From Bordetella parapertussis (lineage in GTDB: Bacteria > Pseudomonadota > Gammaproteobacteria > Burkholderiales > Burkholderiaceae_B), in assembly GCA_945869355.1 (NCBI GenBank), contig CAMBPA010000076.1, positions 1 through 6,639 of the forward strand: a DNA stretch of 6,639 nt, written 5' to 3'. A model generated the notes under the pieces. That model was not told the DNA's origin, ran no database searches, and saw only the letters and a list, made by a program, of their open reading frames with translations. The stretch's first letter is position 1. Each line of letters opens with the position of its first letter. The position numbers and the translations under genes are program-made. Positions 1 to 6,020 of the stretch are shown piece by piece.

Positions 1-591
1 CATGGAGACCAACGCCTCGCTCGACAAACCTTGCGCGTTAGTTGGCACAAGGACTGCGCCTAGGTTATGTGGCGCTTGCGCGTCGCGATACAGCACCAAA
101 CAGAGCTGCGAGGCGCGGAAGCTTCCAATAAAACTCTTCACGCCATTCAATACCAACTCATTGCCCTGGACACGACCGTCAAGGACGATTGAATCCGTGG
201 TCCAGCGCCCGTTTTTCTCAGCAACAGCGTGACTGAGAATGAGCTCACCAGCCAGCACACCCTGCAATAGCTGCTGCTGTTCAGGACTGCCGTGACGATC
301 AATGACCATCGCGGGCACCATGGTGGCGTGGAGCGGAATGGGGGCAATGTGGTAGCCGACCAATTCAAACAATAGTCCTAGGTACGTTAGCGGCAAGGCC
401 TCACCACCGTTCTTTTCAGACAAGCAAAGTTGTAGCCAACCGTTCTCTGCAAACTTCGTCCATAACGCAGGAGAGTATTGCAAGGCATCGGTCTCAATCT
501 TACGTATGAGCGCCGAAGAGCACTCGCCCGCCAGAAATTCAGAAGCCGCCTCTTTGATCTGTACTTCTTGATCATCAAGCAAAATATCCAT
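1..591 (-). CDS. Acyl-CoA dehydrogenase, N-terminal part (3' end beyond window)
   Basis: This is the first 197 codons of an acyl-CoA dehydrogenase-like protein; it runs off the left edge with no stop, and the family is usually 370-400 residues long. Residues 1-115 match the helical N-terminal domain (opening MDILLDDQEVQIKEAASEFL, then GWLQLCLSEKNGG and LGLLFELVGYHIAPIP). The middle beta domain begins near residue 117 (HAVAEKNGRW) and includes the family pattern of a strand ending in LNGVKSFIGSF (148-158). The usual flavin/substrate-loop motif (like TEPGxGSD) is degenerate here (VAEKNGRW), which suggests a weak or non-catalytic FAD site. The start ATG at 591 has AGGTGA seven bases upstream. 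It lies 18 bp behind the upstream acyl-CoA dehydrogenase and is surely co-transcribed with it. Such adjacent, unequal pairs are known to form alpha2beta2 heterotetramers in steroid catabolism; that role here is inference. The family call is firm, the substrate unknown. Confidence 0.88.
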   Translation of the reverse strand, partial: MDILLDDQEVQIKEAASEFLAGECSSALIRKIETDALQYSPALWTKFAENGWLQLCLSEKNGGEALPLTYLGLLFELVGYHIAPIPLHATMVPAMVIDRHGSPEQQQLLQGVLAGELILSHAVAEKNGRWTTDSIVLDGRVQGNELVLNGVKSFIGSFRASQLCLVLYRDAQAPHNLGAVLVPTNAQGLSSEALVSM

Positions 592-609
592 TATCGATTC
601 ACCTATTCT

Positions 610-1821
610 TTATTTCGCTGCGCGGGGCAAGCCCAAGCCAACACGTGCCACTTGATCTCGCATGACCTGGACACTGCCGTGGTTGATCGTGGACTGATAG
701 GCGCCCAAAATATTGTGTGCAAAGACGCCCTTTTCAATTGCATCGGGCGAGCCCTGCATCAATTGCGCATAAGGACCGAGGATCTGGCTGATTGCCTCGG
801 TTGTGCGCACGCTGTGCTCGGGTGCAAACACTTTTTCTGCGGAGCCCTCATAAGTGAACTTGCCGCCGTTCTGCTCGATACTGATACTGCGCATCGTCAT
901 CAAACGACACACTTCGGCCTCAGTCCACATCTCTGCGACCTTATCGCGAACCTGCGCATCGTCGCGCAAGGAGTCTTGTAATTCGCCGTCGCCATGCAGC
1001 CAGTTCACGATATCTTCATCGCGCATCACTGAAATCAAGTAGCGCCAAGCGCCCACACGGTCTAGGTTGAGTCCGCGACGAGCGACTTCCCAACCACCGC
1101 CCTCTTCTCCTAGCAGGCATGATGCAGGCACCTCGACGTCATCAAAGAACACTTCGTTGGTGCGCTCTTCGCCATAGGTGGTGCCAAAGGGAGCAGGTGG
1201 ATCATTCTGGACGGTCCAAAGCGGACGCACAGTCATGCCGGGCATACCCATGGGTACGAGCAAAATAGACAAGCCACGATGTCTAACTGAATCGGGGTCG
1301 GTGCGGCACATTAAAAAGATGTGGGTCGCATTTTGTGCGTTGGTTGTGTAAATCTTTTGACCGGTGATGATGTACTTATCACCTACGCGCTTAGCGCGGC
1401 AGCGAATACCCGCTAAGTCTGTACCACAGCCCGGCTCGCTATAGCCTTGACAGAAAATAATGTCGCGCTTAATCGCACCAGGCACAAACTCTTGTTTTTG
1501 TGCGGCTGTGCCAAACGACAAGATTGCGGGCGCACCTGTGCCACCACCGAGTGTGATGCCCGTGTAGCGGTAAAACTCTTCTTCAATGACGAACTGTGCG
1601 GTACGGTTTCCGCCGCCACCGCCAAATTCAGTCGGCCAACTCCAGGCAAACCAACGTTTCTCATTGACCGTGTCGAAAAATTTGCGGATCAGGGGCCCCC
1701 AACCTTCGCCTCTTTTACCTGCCATATTTTCGGCACGTACGCCCTCGGTGAAGTGCTCCAATAAAAATTCGCGTACTGTTGCGCGCAATTGCTCTTCTTC
1801 AGCGTTGAACAAGAAATTCAT
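610..1821 (-). CDS. Acyl-CoA dehydrogenase (FadE-like)
   Basis: This 403-residue flavoenzyme of the acyl-CoA dehydrogenase family would oxidise an acyl-CoA to the 2,3-enoyl-CoA and pass electrons to electron-transfer flavoprotein. The N-terminal helical domain opens with MNFLFNAEEEQLRATVREFL. The middle domain carries the flavin/substrate motif QGYSEPGCGTDLAG (125-138) and the strand TGQKIYTTNAQNATH (153-167). The C-terminal helical domain begins near 240. The usual catalytic Glu positions are altered: the helix-G site reads NLD254RVG where related enzymes have Glu, and the C-terminal YEG/YGG site reads INHG (379-382). Asp254 may serve as base, or the active site may be shared with the adjacent partner. 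The ATG at 1821 was chosen because AAAGGG lies six bases upstream; a TTG at 1851 would add ten residues (FFSSTKGSS-like) with no family match. It follows the ligase after a 169-bp gap and precedes the second dehydrogenase by 18 bp. Confidence 0.93.
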   Translation of the reverse strand: MNFLFNAEEEQLRATVREFLLEHFTEGVRAENMAGKRGEGWGPLIRKFFDTVNEKRWFAWSWPTEFGGGGGNRTAQFVIEEEFYRYTGITLGGGTGAPAILSFGTAAQKQEFVPGAIKRDIIFCQGYSEPGCGTDLAGIRCRAKRVGDKYIITGQKIYTTNAQNATHIFLMCRTDPDSVRHRGLSILLVPMGMPGMTVRPLWTVQNDPPAPFGTTYGEERTNEVFFDDVEVPASCLLGEEGGGWEVARRGLNLDRVGAWRYLISVMRDEDIVNWLHGDGELQDSLRDDAQVRDKVAEMWTEAEVCRLMTMRSISIEQNGGKFTYEGSAEKVFAPEHSVRTTEAISQILGPYAQLMQGSPDAIEKGVFAHNILGAYQSTINHGSVQVMRDQVARVGLGLPRAAK

Positions 1822-1827
1822 GGACGA

Positions 1828-1833
1828 CCCTTT
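1828..1833 (-). promoter_or_regulatory. Ribosome binding site deciding the acyl-CoA dehydrogenase start
   Basis: AAAGGG on the minus strand with a six-base spacer to the ATG at 1821. It favours that ATG over the in-frame TTG at 1851, which has only a T-rich stretch near it and no purine-rich site at normal distance. Confidence 0.65.
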
Positions 1834-1843
1834 CGTAGACGAG

Positions 1844-1870
1844 AAAAACAAAAACCACTTGCTTTGGTGG
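1844..1870 (-). terminator. Weak hairpin plus T-tract just upstream of the dehydrogenase
   Basis: On the minus strand CCAC (1870-1867) and GTGG (1858-1855) can pair across an eight-base loop and are followed directly by TTTTTGTTTTT (1854-1844). The layout is that of an intrinsic terminator or attenuator, but a four-pair stem is too short to be convincing. It lies between the ligase stop and the dehydrogenase ribosome binding site, so it could only partly reduce read-through. Confidence 0.2.
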
Positions 1871-1921
1871 GCAGCGGCGATTGAACAACTAATGGGAAAA
1901 TTGAATCACAAAAATGACCTG

Positions 1922-1942
1922 TACCGCATAAAAAACACGGTA
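1922..1942. repeat. Inverted repeat TACCG-N11-CGGTA in the intergenic gap
   Basis: A perfect 5-bp inverted repeat (TACCG at 1922-1926, CGGTA at 1938-1942) around an A/T-rich 11-base centre. It lies in the 169-bp gap (1822-1990) between the ligase and the acyl-CoA dehydrogenases, just downstream of a promoter-like pair. This is a plausible position for a repressor operator, but no regulator gene is in the window and the match to any known operator is unproven. Confidence 0.3.
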
Positions 1943-1951
1943 TAGACCATA

Positions 1952-1979
1952 GTATTACCACCAGATGGAATTATTCCAA
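1952..1979 (-). promoter_or_regulatory. Possible sigma70-like promoter for the dehydrogenase pair
   Basis: On the minus strand TTGGAA (1979-1974) and TAATAC (1957-1952) are separated by 16 bases, and TGG precedes the second hexamer as in an extended -10. Transcription would start near 1945, inside the gap, about 125 bases before the dehydrogenase ATG. Both hexamers are imperfect. The -35 half overlaps a 13-base palindrome, TGGAATTATTCCA (1966-1978), which could be an operator or chance. The gap is the only place in the window where an internal promoter for the downstream genes would fit. Confidence 0.25.
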
Positions 1980-1990
1980 GCCACACGAGC

Positions 1991-3628
1991 TCAATCTTTT
2001 GATTTGATACGTGTCATAACATCTGCGGTTAGCACATGCCGCCGGATCTTACCCGTTGGAGTAAATGGCAACTCATCGTAAAACTCGAGCATCTCCGGTA
2101 ACTTGTAGTCTGCCACCTGCCCCTTGAGCATCTTCGTTACATCATCCAGTGTCAGCGAATGCCCGGGTTTAAGCACTACGCAAAGGCAGTTTTTTTCGCC
2201 TAGGCGCGTATCGTTAACTCCAACGATCGCGACATGCAAGACTGACGGATGTCCGTAAAGAAACTCTTCAATCTCACGAGGAAAATATTTTTTTCCTCCA
2301 CGATTGATCATTTCTTTTCTACGACCAACGATCATCACGTTACCGGCTTCATCAACGTACTTGCCAAGGTCACCCGTCCTAAACCAGTCGTCTGCCGTAA
2401 AGAGCTCGCTATTTGCAGAAGGATTATTGAAATAGCCGAGGTGTACCGAAGGCCCGTAGGCCGCGATTTCACCCTCTGCGCCGTACGGTACGTCTTTGCC
2501 ATCCTCGTCGATAATCCTCAACTCCATTTGACCAACAACACGCCCGATGGTGCCATTTACTTTTTGCGGATCATCCTCGAACCGTGTGAAGGTATGAAAT
2601 CCCGTCTCAAGCATGCCGTATAGCTCAAGCAAATGCCCTTTCATGTTTTGTTGATAAGCCTTAATCGTTTCAATAGCAGCTGAAGCGCCGCCCGTCACAA
2701 CGACACGCAAGGAGCTGCAATCATATTTTTGAAACTGAGGAACATTCAAGATGGCAAGTAGCGATGCAGGCGCAGTCGGGATAAACGTGATCCGATGCTT
2801 TTCAATTGTTTGCAGCGCTCGCTCTGCATCGAAGCGCTCCATCAGCACAGCACGGCAGCCCGCGATGACGGTCTGTAACAAGCTGATATAACCCCAATTG
2901 AGTCCAACGGGCAACCAGACAAGAATCACTTCATCGGACGTTACACCCATCTCACCATTAATGACTTCAATCGTATACAGAGTGGTGTTAAAGCTATGCA
3001 TCACTCCTTTCGGATCACCGGTCGTGCCAGAGGTAAAGGCCATGCGCATCACTGCGTCTGGATCCATCACGACTCGATCAGGCTGTGCGAGCGGTCCGAA
3101 AAACGCCAATCCAGCCTCCAAGGAGTGCACATTCGGCACAGTCGTTTCACCGGACACGACGACGGTCTTAAGCGACGGCAAGTCGCCTCTTAATTCATCG
3201 ATCATCGCTGCGTAGTCGAACCCCTTGAACGAAGCTGCGCAAACAAACGCCTTACTATTGGAAAAGCGAAGTATGTATTCGACCTCCCGGCGGCGAAAAT
3301 CTGGGCTAATTTTATTTGCAATCGCACCGATCAGTTCCAATGAGAAAAAGACAATTGGGAACTCAACACGGTTGGGGAATTGCATGGTGACCACATCACC
3401 TTCGCCGATCCCTAGACTTTTAAAAAATGCAGCGCAACGATCGACCTGCTCTTTAAGCTGCTGATAGGTCAGACTCCGTCTTTCGTCGATAAAGACGATT
3501 CGATCCGGATGCTCAATCGCACGCTTTTCAAGGCAACTATAAAAGGTGGTGTCTTTCCAAGCACCGCTTTTGATGTAACGATTTCTAAGCTCGGTCGTCA
3601 AACGCGTCTTAAATTGAGCGACTGTCAT
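1991..3628 (-). CDS. AMP-forming acyl-CoA ligase (class I adenylate-forming enzyme)
   Basis: This 545-residue enzyme would activate a carboxylic acid to its CoA thioester through an acyl-adenylate, at the cost of ATP to AMP. Family motifs appear in order: the phosphate loop FTSGTTGDPKGV (198-209), the A5 motif YGMLETG (337-343), WFRTGDLG (415-422), the hinge GRRKEMINRGGKKYFP (435-450), and the C-terminal PTGKIRR (524-530), whose Lys527 is the expected adenylation lysine. The A5 motif has Leu340 where most relatives have Thr or Ser. The N-terminal RYIKSGAWKDTTF resembles cyclohexanecarboxylate- and dihydroxybenzoate-type ligases more than long-chain FadD, which points to an aromatic, alicyclic or medium-sized acid; this is inference. 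The start ATG at 3628 has AGGA seven bases upstream. It lies 15 bp after the SDR-like gene and is clearly in the same operon. The substrate cannot be read from sequence. Confidence 0.93.
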   Translation of the reverse strand: MTVAQFKTRLTTELRNRYIKSGAWKDTTFYSCLEKRAIEHPDRIVFIDERRSLTYQQLKEQVDRCAAFFKSLGIGEGDVVTMQFPNRVEFPIVFFSLELIGAIANKISPDFRRREVEYILRFSNSKAFVCAASFKGFDYAAMIDELRGDLPSLKTVVVSGETTVPNVHSLEAGLAFFGPLAQPDRVVMDPDAVMRMAFTSGTTGDPKGVMHSFNTTLYTIEVINGEMGVTSDEVILVWLPVGLNWGYISLLQTVIAGCRAVLMERFDAERALQTIEKHRITFIPTAPASLLAILNVPQFQKYDCSSLRVVVTGGASAAIETIKAYQQNMKGHLLELYGMLETGFHTFTRFEDDPQKVNGTIGRVVGQMELRIIDEDGKDVPYGAEGEIAAYGPSVHLGYFNNPSANSELFTADDWFRTGDLGKYVDEAGNVMIVGRRKEMINRGGKKYFPREIEEFLYGHPSVLHVAIVGVNDTRLGEKNCLCVVLKPGHSLTLDDVTKMLKGQVADYKLPEMLEFYDELPFTPTGKIRRHVLTADVMTRIKSKD

Positions 3629-3643
3629 GATGCCATCCTATTT

Positions 3644-4423
3644 TTATCTCAACGCTCGCAAGAGCCCACCGTCGACGGGGATCGTACAGCCTGTAATGTA
3701 AGCACCCGCTGGCGATACGAGTAATGCAACGAGGTTCGCAATATCGGCAGTGCTTCCAATGCGCCCCAACGGGATCTCAGCGGTTAATTTTGCGCGTACG
3801 CTTTCTGGACTTTCTGTCCCGGCAGCAAAAACCTTCTGTAGTCGATCGGTATCAATGTAGCCCGGACAAATCGTATTGACGTTGATTCCATACTTAGCGA
3901 TTTCCATCGATAGTGTTTTGGCATAGCCAATCAACCCGGCCCACGTTGCAACTGATAGGCCGAACCCAGCGATTGGCTGAATCGCCGAGATCGCTGAAAT
4001 ATTCAACACACTTCCCGATCCCGCTGCTTTCAAATGCGGTAGCGCAGACCGTACCATTCGGATGACGCTGAATAAATTTTGTTCAACAGCTTTTTGCCAT
4101 GCCACATCATCAAAGGACTCAATCGAGCCTAGGGGTGGCGCGCCGTCATTATTCACAAGTATATCTAGCCGACCGAACTGATCAATCGCAGCCTGGACAA
4201 TCCGACCGCTTTGATCCTGATCACGAATATCGGCCGAGACAGGAATGACTTTGACCCCATGCTTTTCAGACAACGTCTTTGCAGCTGCCTCAAGCTTCGG
4301 AACCCGACGAGCGAAAATGACAAGGTTCGCCCCCTCGCCTGCCAAACGGTCTGCTATCCCGTAACCAATACCCATACTGCCGCCGCCCACAATCGCGACC
4401 TTATCTTTTAATCCGAGCTCCAT
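3644..4423 (-). CDS. Short-chain dehydrogenase/reductase-like protein with non-canonical active site
   Basis: This 259-residue protein has the Rossmann fold of the SDR superfamily: a glycine-rich loop VGGGSMGIG (12-20), ADI (64-66), VNNDG (90-94, usual NNAG), Asn116 in the QNLFSV helix, and a C-terminal PGYIDTDRL and IPVDGG (249-253). By spacing against FabG, the catalytic Ser, Tyr and Lys positions are Ala144, Ser157 and Trp161, so the classical Ser-Tyr-Lys triad is absent. The LSVATWAG stretch resembles the LSNxxRAG segment of the FabG-like subgroup (CDD cd05344), described as lacking the perfect tetrad. It may bind NAD(P)H but catalyse by another mechanism, or act as a non-enzymatic or partner protein. 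The ATG at 4423 follows GGAG by five bases and overlaps (TGATG) the ancestral stop of the broken amidohydrolase. Family is firm, activity uncertain. Confidence 0.9.
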   Translation of the reverse strand: MELGLKDKVAIVGGGSMGIGYGIADRLAGEGANLVIFARRVPKLEAAAKTLSEKHGVKVIPVSADIRDQDQSGRIVQAAIDQFGRLDILVNNDGAPPLGSIESFDDVAWQKAVEQNLFSVIRMVRSALPHLKAAGSGSVLNISAISAIQPIAGFGLSVATWAGLIGYAKTLSMEIAKYGINVNTICPGYIDTDRLQKVFAAGTESPESVRAKLTAEIPLGRIGSTADIANLVALLVSPAGAYITGCTIPVDGGLLRALR

Positions 4424-5286
4424 CAGCGCTCCACTCCGCTCAAAAAGGCTTCGGCATTCTTGTGAAATACTTTCTCTAGAATGGCTTCTGAGTAGCCCTC
4501 AGCCTTCCACTCTGTGGTGAGGCGTTCAAATGTGTACAGCGGATAGTCCCCACCAAACATGATGCGATCCTGCAGTCGTCTTGCGATGTCATGCTTTCAA
4601 TCTGGTGCAAAGTACTTGGGTGACCAACCATGCAACTCGTACCAAATATTACGTTTGTGCATCAGGACTGCAATTGTTTCTGTCTGCCAAGGCCACCCGG
4701 GACGTGCTGCGACGATCCGCAATTTTGGATTACGTGCGGCAACCATATCCAAGTGACGCGGATGGCAACTGTCCAATAAGATCCCATTGCCGCCTGGCAA
4801 GCCGGCACCGAGGCCAGTCGTACCCACAAAAATCAAAACCGGTATTGAGGCCTCAATACAAAGCTTGTAATAGTCATCGTAAACCGAGTCACTTGCCGGC
4901 ACTGAACCAGAGCCATTGACTGCTAGGCCAACAAAACCCGCTTTTGAGTCGATACATCTGCGCAACTCCGCCAGCCCCTCTTGCTTCCCATGAAACATCG
5001 GGTCGATATGAAACCAGTTACCTAGAATGGCATCGGGGTACTTCTTTTGCATCTCGAAGGAATAGTCGTGCAAAGGCTTGATATCTTGAATCGGCGCAAA
5101 TTTTGTAAACCCTAAATCCAGGATCACTTGAGCGTGGCTTGCGCGGAAATAATTCGCCATCTCCTCGTCCGTCACATACTTTGTCTCAGAGTTCCAGGTT
5201 TTTTTCTGCTGGGCGAGCTCTGCGGCCGTTCGTAACACATAGCCACGTTCTGTTCCCCAATGGGAGTGCATATCAATTAATTTCAT
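4423..5286 (-). pseudogene. Amidohydrolase (Amidohydro_2 / ACMSD-like), interrupted by in-frame TGA
   Basis: Reads as a 287-codon TIM-barrel metal-dependent hydrolase or decarboxylase, but has TGA at codon 230 (4599-4597). The intact part is 229 residues. It starts MKLIDMHSHWG with the metal motif His7-x-His9, then continues through GGNGILLDSCHPRHLDMVA and GWPWQTETIAVLMHK to HGWSPKYFAPD. After the TGA, 57 sense codons keep family character, including the metal/catalytic Asp247 in IMFGGDYPLYTFERL and a closing VFHKNAEAFL. Two other usual His positions look substituted: Phe153 in PVLIFVG and Arg195 in AARPGWPW; this may be a subfamily trait. The ATG at 5286 was chosen for AAGGG six bases upstream; a TTG at 5292 is two codons earlier. 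It starts 26 bp after livF, and the ancestral stop overlaps the SDR ATG. Whether this is a true nonsense mutation or a sequence error cannot be decided here. Confidence 0.8.
4597..4599 (-). other. Premature in-frame TGA in the amidohydrolase
   Basis: Minus-strand TGA between GAT (Asp229) and AAG (Lys231 if read through). It is one base away from TGG, CGA, TTA, TCA, GGA, TGC or TGT. Downstream codons remain open and family-like for 57 residues. TGA also ends the ligase and livG here, and tryptophan is TGG elsewhere, so a reassigned genetic code does not explain it. Confidence 0.85.
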
Positions 5287-5292
5287 ATTCAA

Positions 5293-5297
5293 CCCTT
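5293..5297 (-). promoter_or_regulatory. Ribosome binding site deciding the amidohydrolase start
   Basis: AAGGG on the minus strand, six bases before the ATG at 5286. It supports that ATG over the TTG at 5292, which would sit directly against the site with no spacer. Confidence 0.6.
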
Positions 5298-5312
5298 AAG
5301 CCATTCAATGAT

Positions 5313-6020
5313 CTACAAACCTAAATATGCTCGGCGTATGCTCTCATCGGAAGATAATACTTCCGGCGTACCGCTGATGGCGACTTTTCCGGCTTCCAGC
5401 ACGTAGGCAAAGTCGACGATCCTCAAAATCTTTCTGACGTTTTGCTCTGCAATAACAATCGTCGTCTTTCGCTCGCGGTTGATCTCAACCACCGTCGATA
5501 GGATTTGATCAAAAATCTTCGGTGCAAGACCGGTTGATGGCTCATCGAGCAAGATCAAATCTGGCTGGCCCATCAGTGCTCGGCCAATAGCCAGCATCTG
5601 CTGCTCGCCACCCGACATCAGAGCGACCATCTGCCCGGATCGCTCTTTTAAGATCGGAAACATTTTTTGTACTGTCTCTAATCTACGAGAAAATTCCGTT
5701 CGATCTCGCAGCAGGTAGGCACCCATTTCCAGATTTTCATAAACAGTCATCTCGGGGAACAACATTCTCCCCTGAGGCACTAGGGTGACGCCCTTTTTAA
5801 CAATTGACTGTGTAGACACATTCGTTAAGTCCTGGCCGCTCAGCCGAACCTCGCCTTGCGTCACTCGAACTAATCCGGCTACTGCTTTAAACAGTGTTGT
5901 CTTTCCCGAACCATTTGCGCCTAAAACGCCAACAATACTGCCAGGCTCGACCCGCATCGAAATGCCGTGCAAGACTTCGACTGGCCCATACGCAACATGA
6001 AGGTTCTCAATATCAAGCAT
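5313..6020 (-). CDS. livF: Branched-chain-type ABC transporter ATP-binding protein LivF
   Basis: This 235-residue cytoplasmic ATPase belongs to the hydrophobic/branched-chain amino-acid (HAAT/Liv) ABC transporter family, which in catabolic operons often imports aromatic or other organic acids. It shows Walker A GANGSGKTT (34-42), the Q-loop VPQGRMLFPEMTV (81-93), the signature MSGGEQQ (135-141) and Walker B LILLDEPSTGL (155-165). It also has AEQN (191-194), where Gln replaces the usual switch His, as is normal for LivF. The ATG at 6020 was chosen for a strong GAGGAAG six bases upstream and because MLDIENLHVAYG is the family's usual opening; a TTG at 6050 would add ten residues lying inside livG. 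It overlaps livG by 8 bp, implying translational coupling. The permeases and binding protein are not in the window. Family firm, transported substrate unknown. Confidence 0.95.
   Translation of the reverse strand: MLDIENLHVAYGPVEVLHGISMRVEPGSIVGVLGANGSGKTTLFKAVAGLVRVTQGEVRLSGQDLTNVSTQSIVKKGVTLVPQGRMLFPEMTVYENLEMGAYLLRDRTEFSRRLETVQKMFPILKERSGQMVALMSGGEQQMLAIGRALMGQPDLILLDEPSTGLAPKIFDQILSTVVEINRERKTTIVIAEQNVRKILRIVDFAYVLEAGKVAISGTPEVLSSDESIRRAYLGL

Noticed and set aside
147..578. Two short minus-strand open frames (147-368 and 387-578) in the left end
   Set aside because: They are out of frame with the open acyl-CoA dehydrogenase frame that covers 1-591 and matches the family throughout.
478..981. 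A 167-codon plus-strand open frame and other plus-strand frames
   Set aside because: They lie opposite well-supported minus-strand genes, have no recognisable family sequence, and are antisense shadows.
1822..1851. TTG start at 1851 for the acyl-CoA dehydrogenase
   Set aside because: It adds ten non-homologous residues and has no ribosome binding site; the ATG at 1821 has AAAGGG at six bases.
4597..4599. UGA as a reassigned tryptophan codon or selenocysteine
   Set aside because: UGA ends the ligase and livG normally, and Trp is TGG throughout. No convincing SECIS-like hairpin was seen just after the codon, and the family has no known selenocysteine site there.
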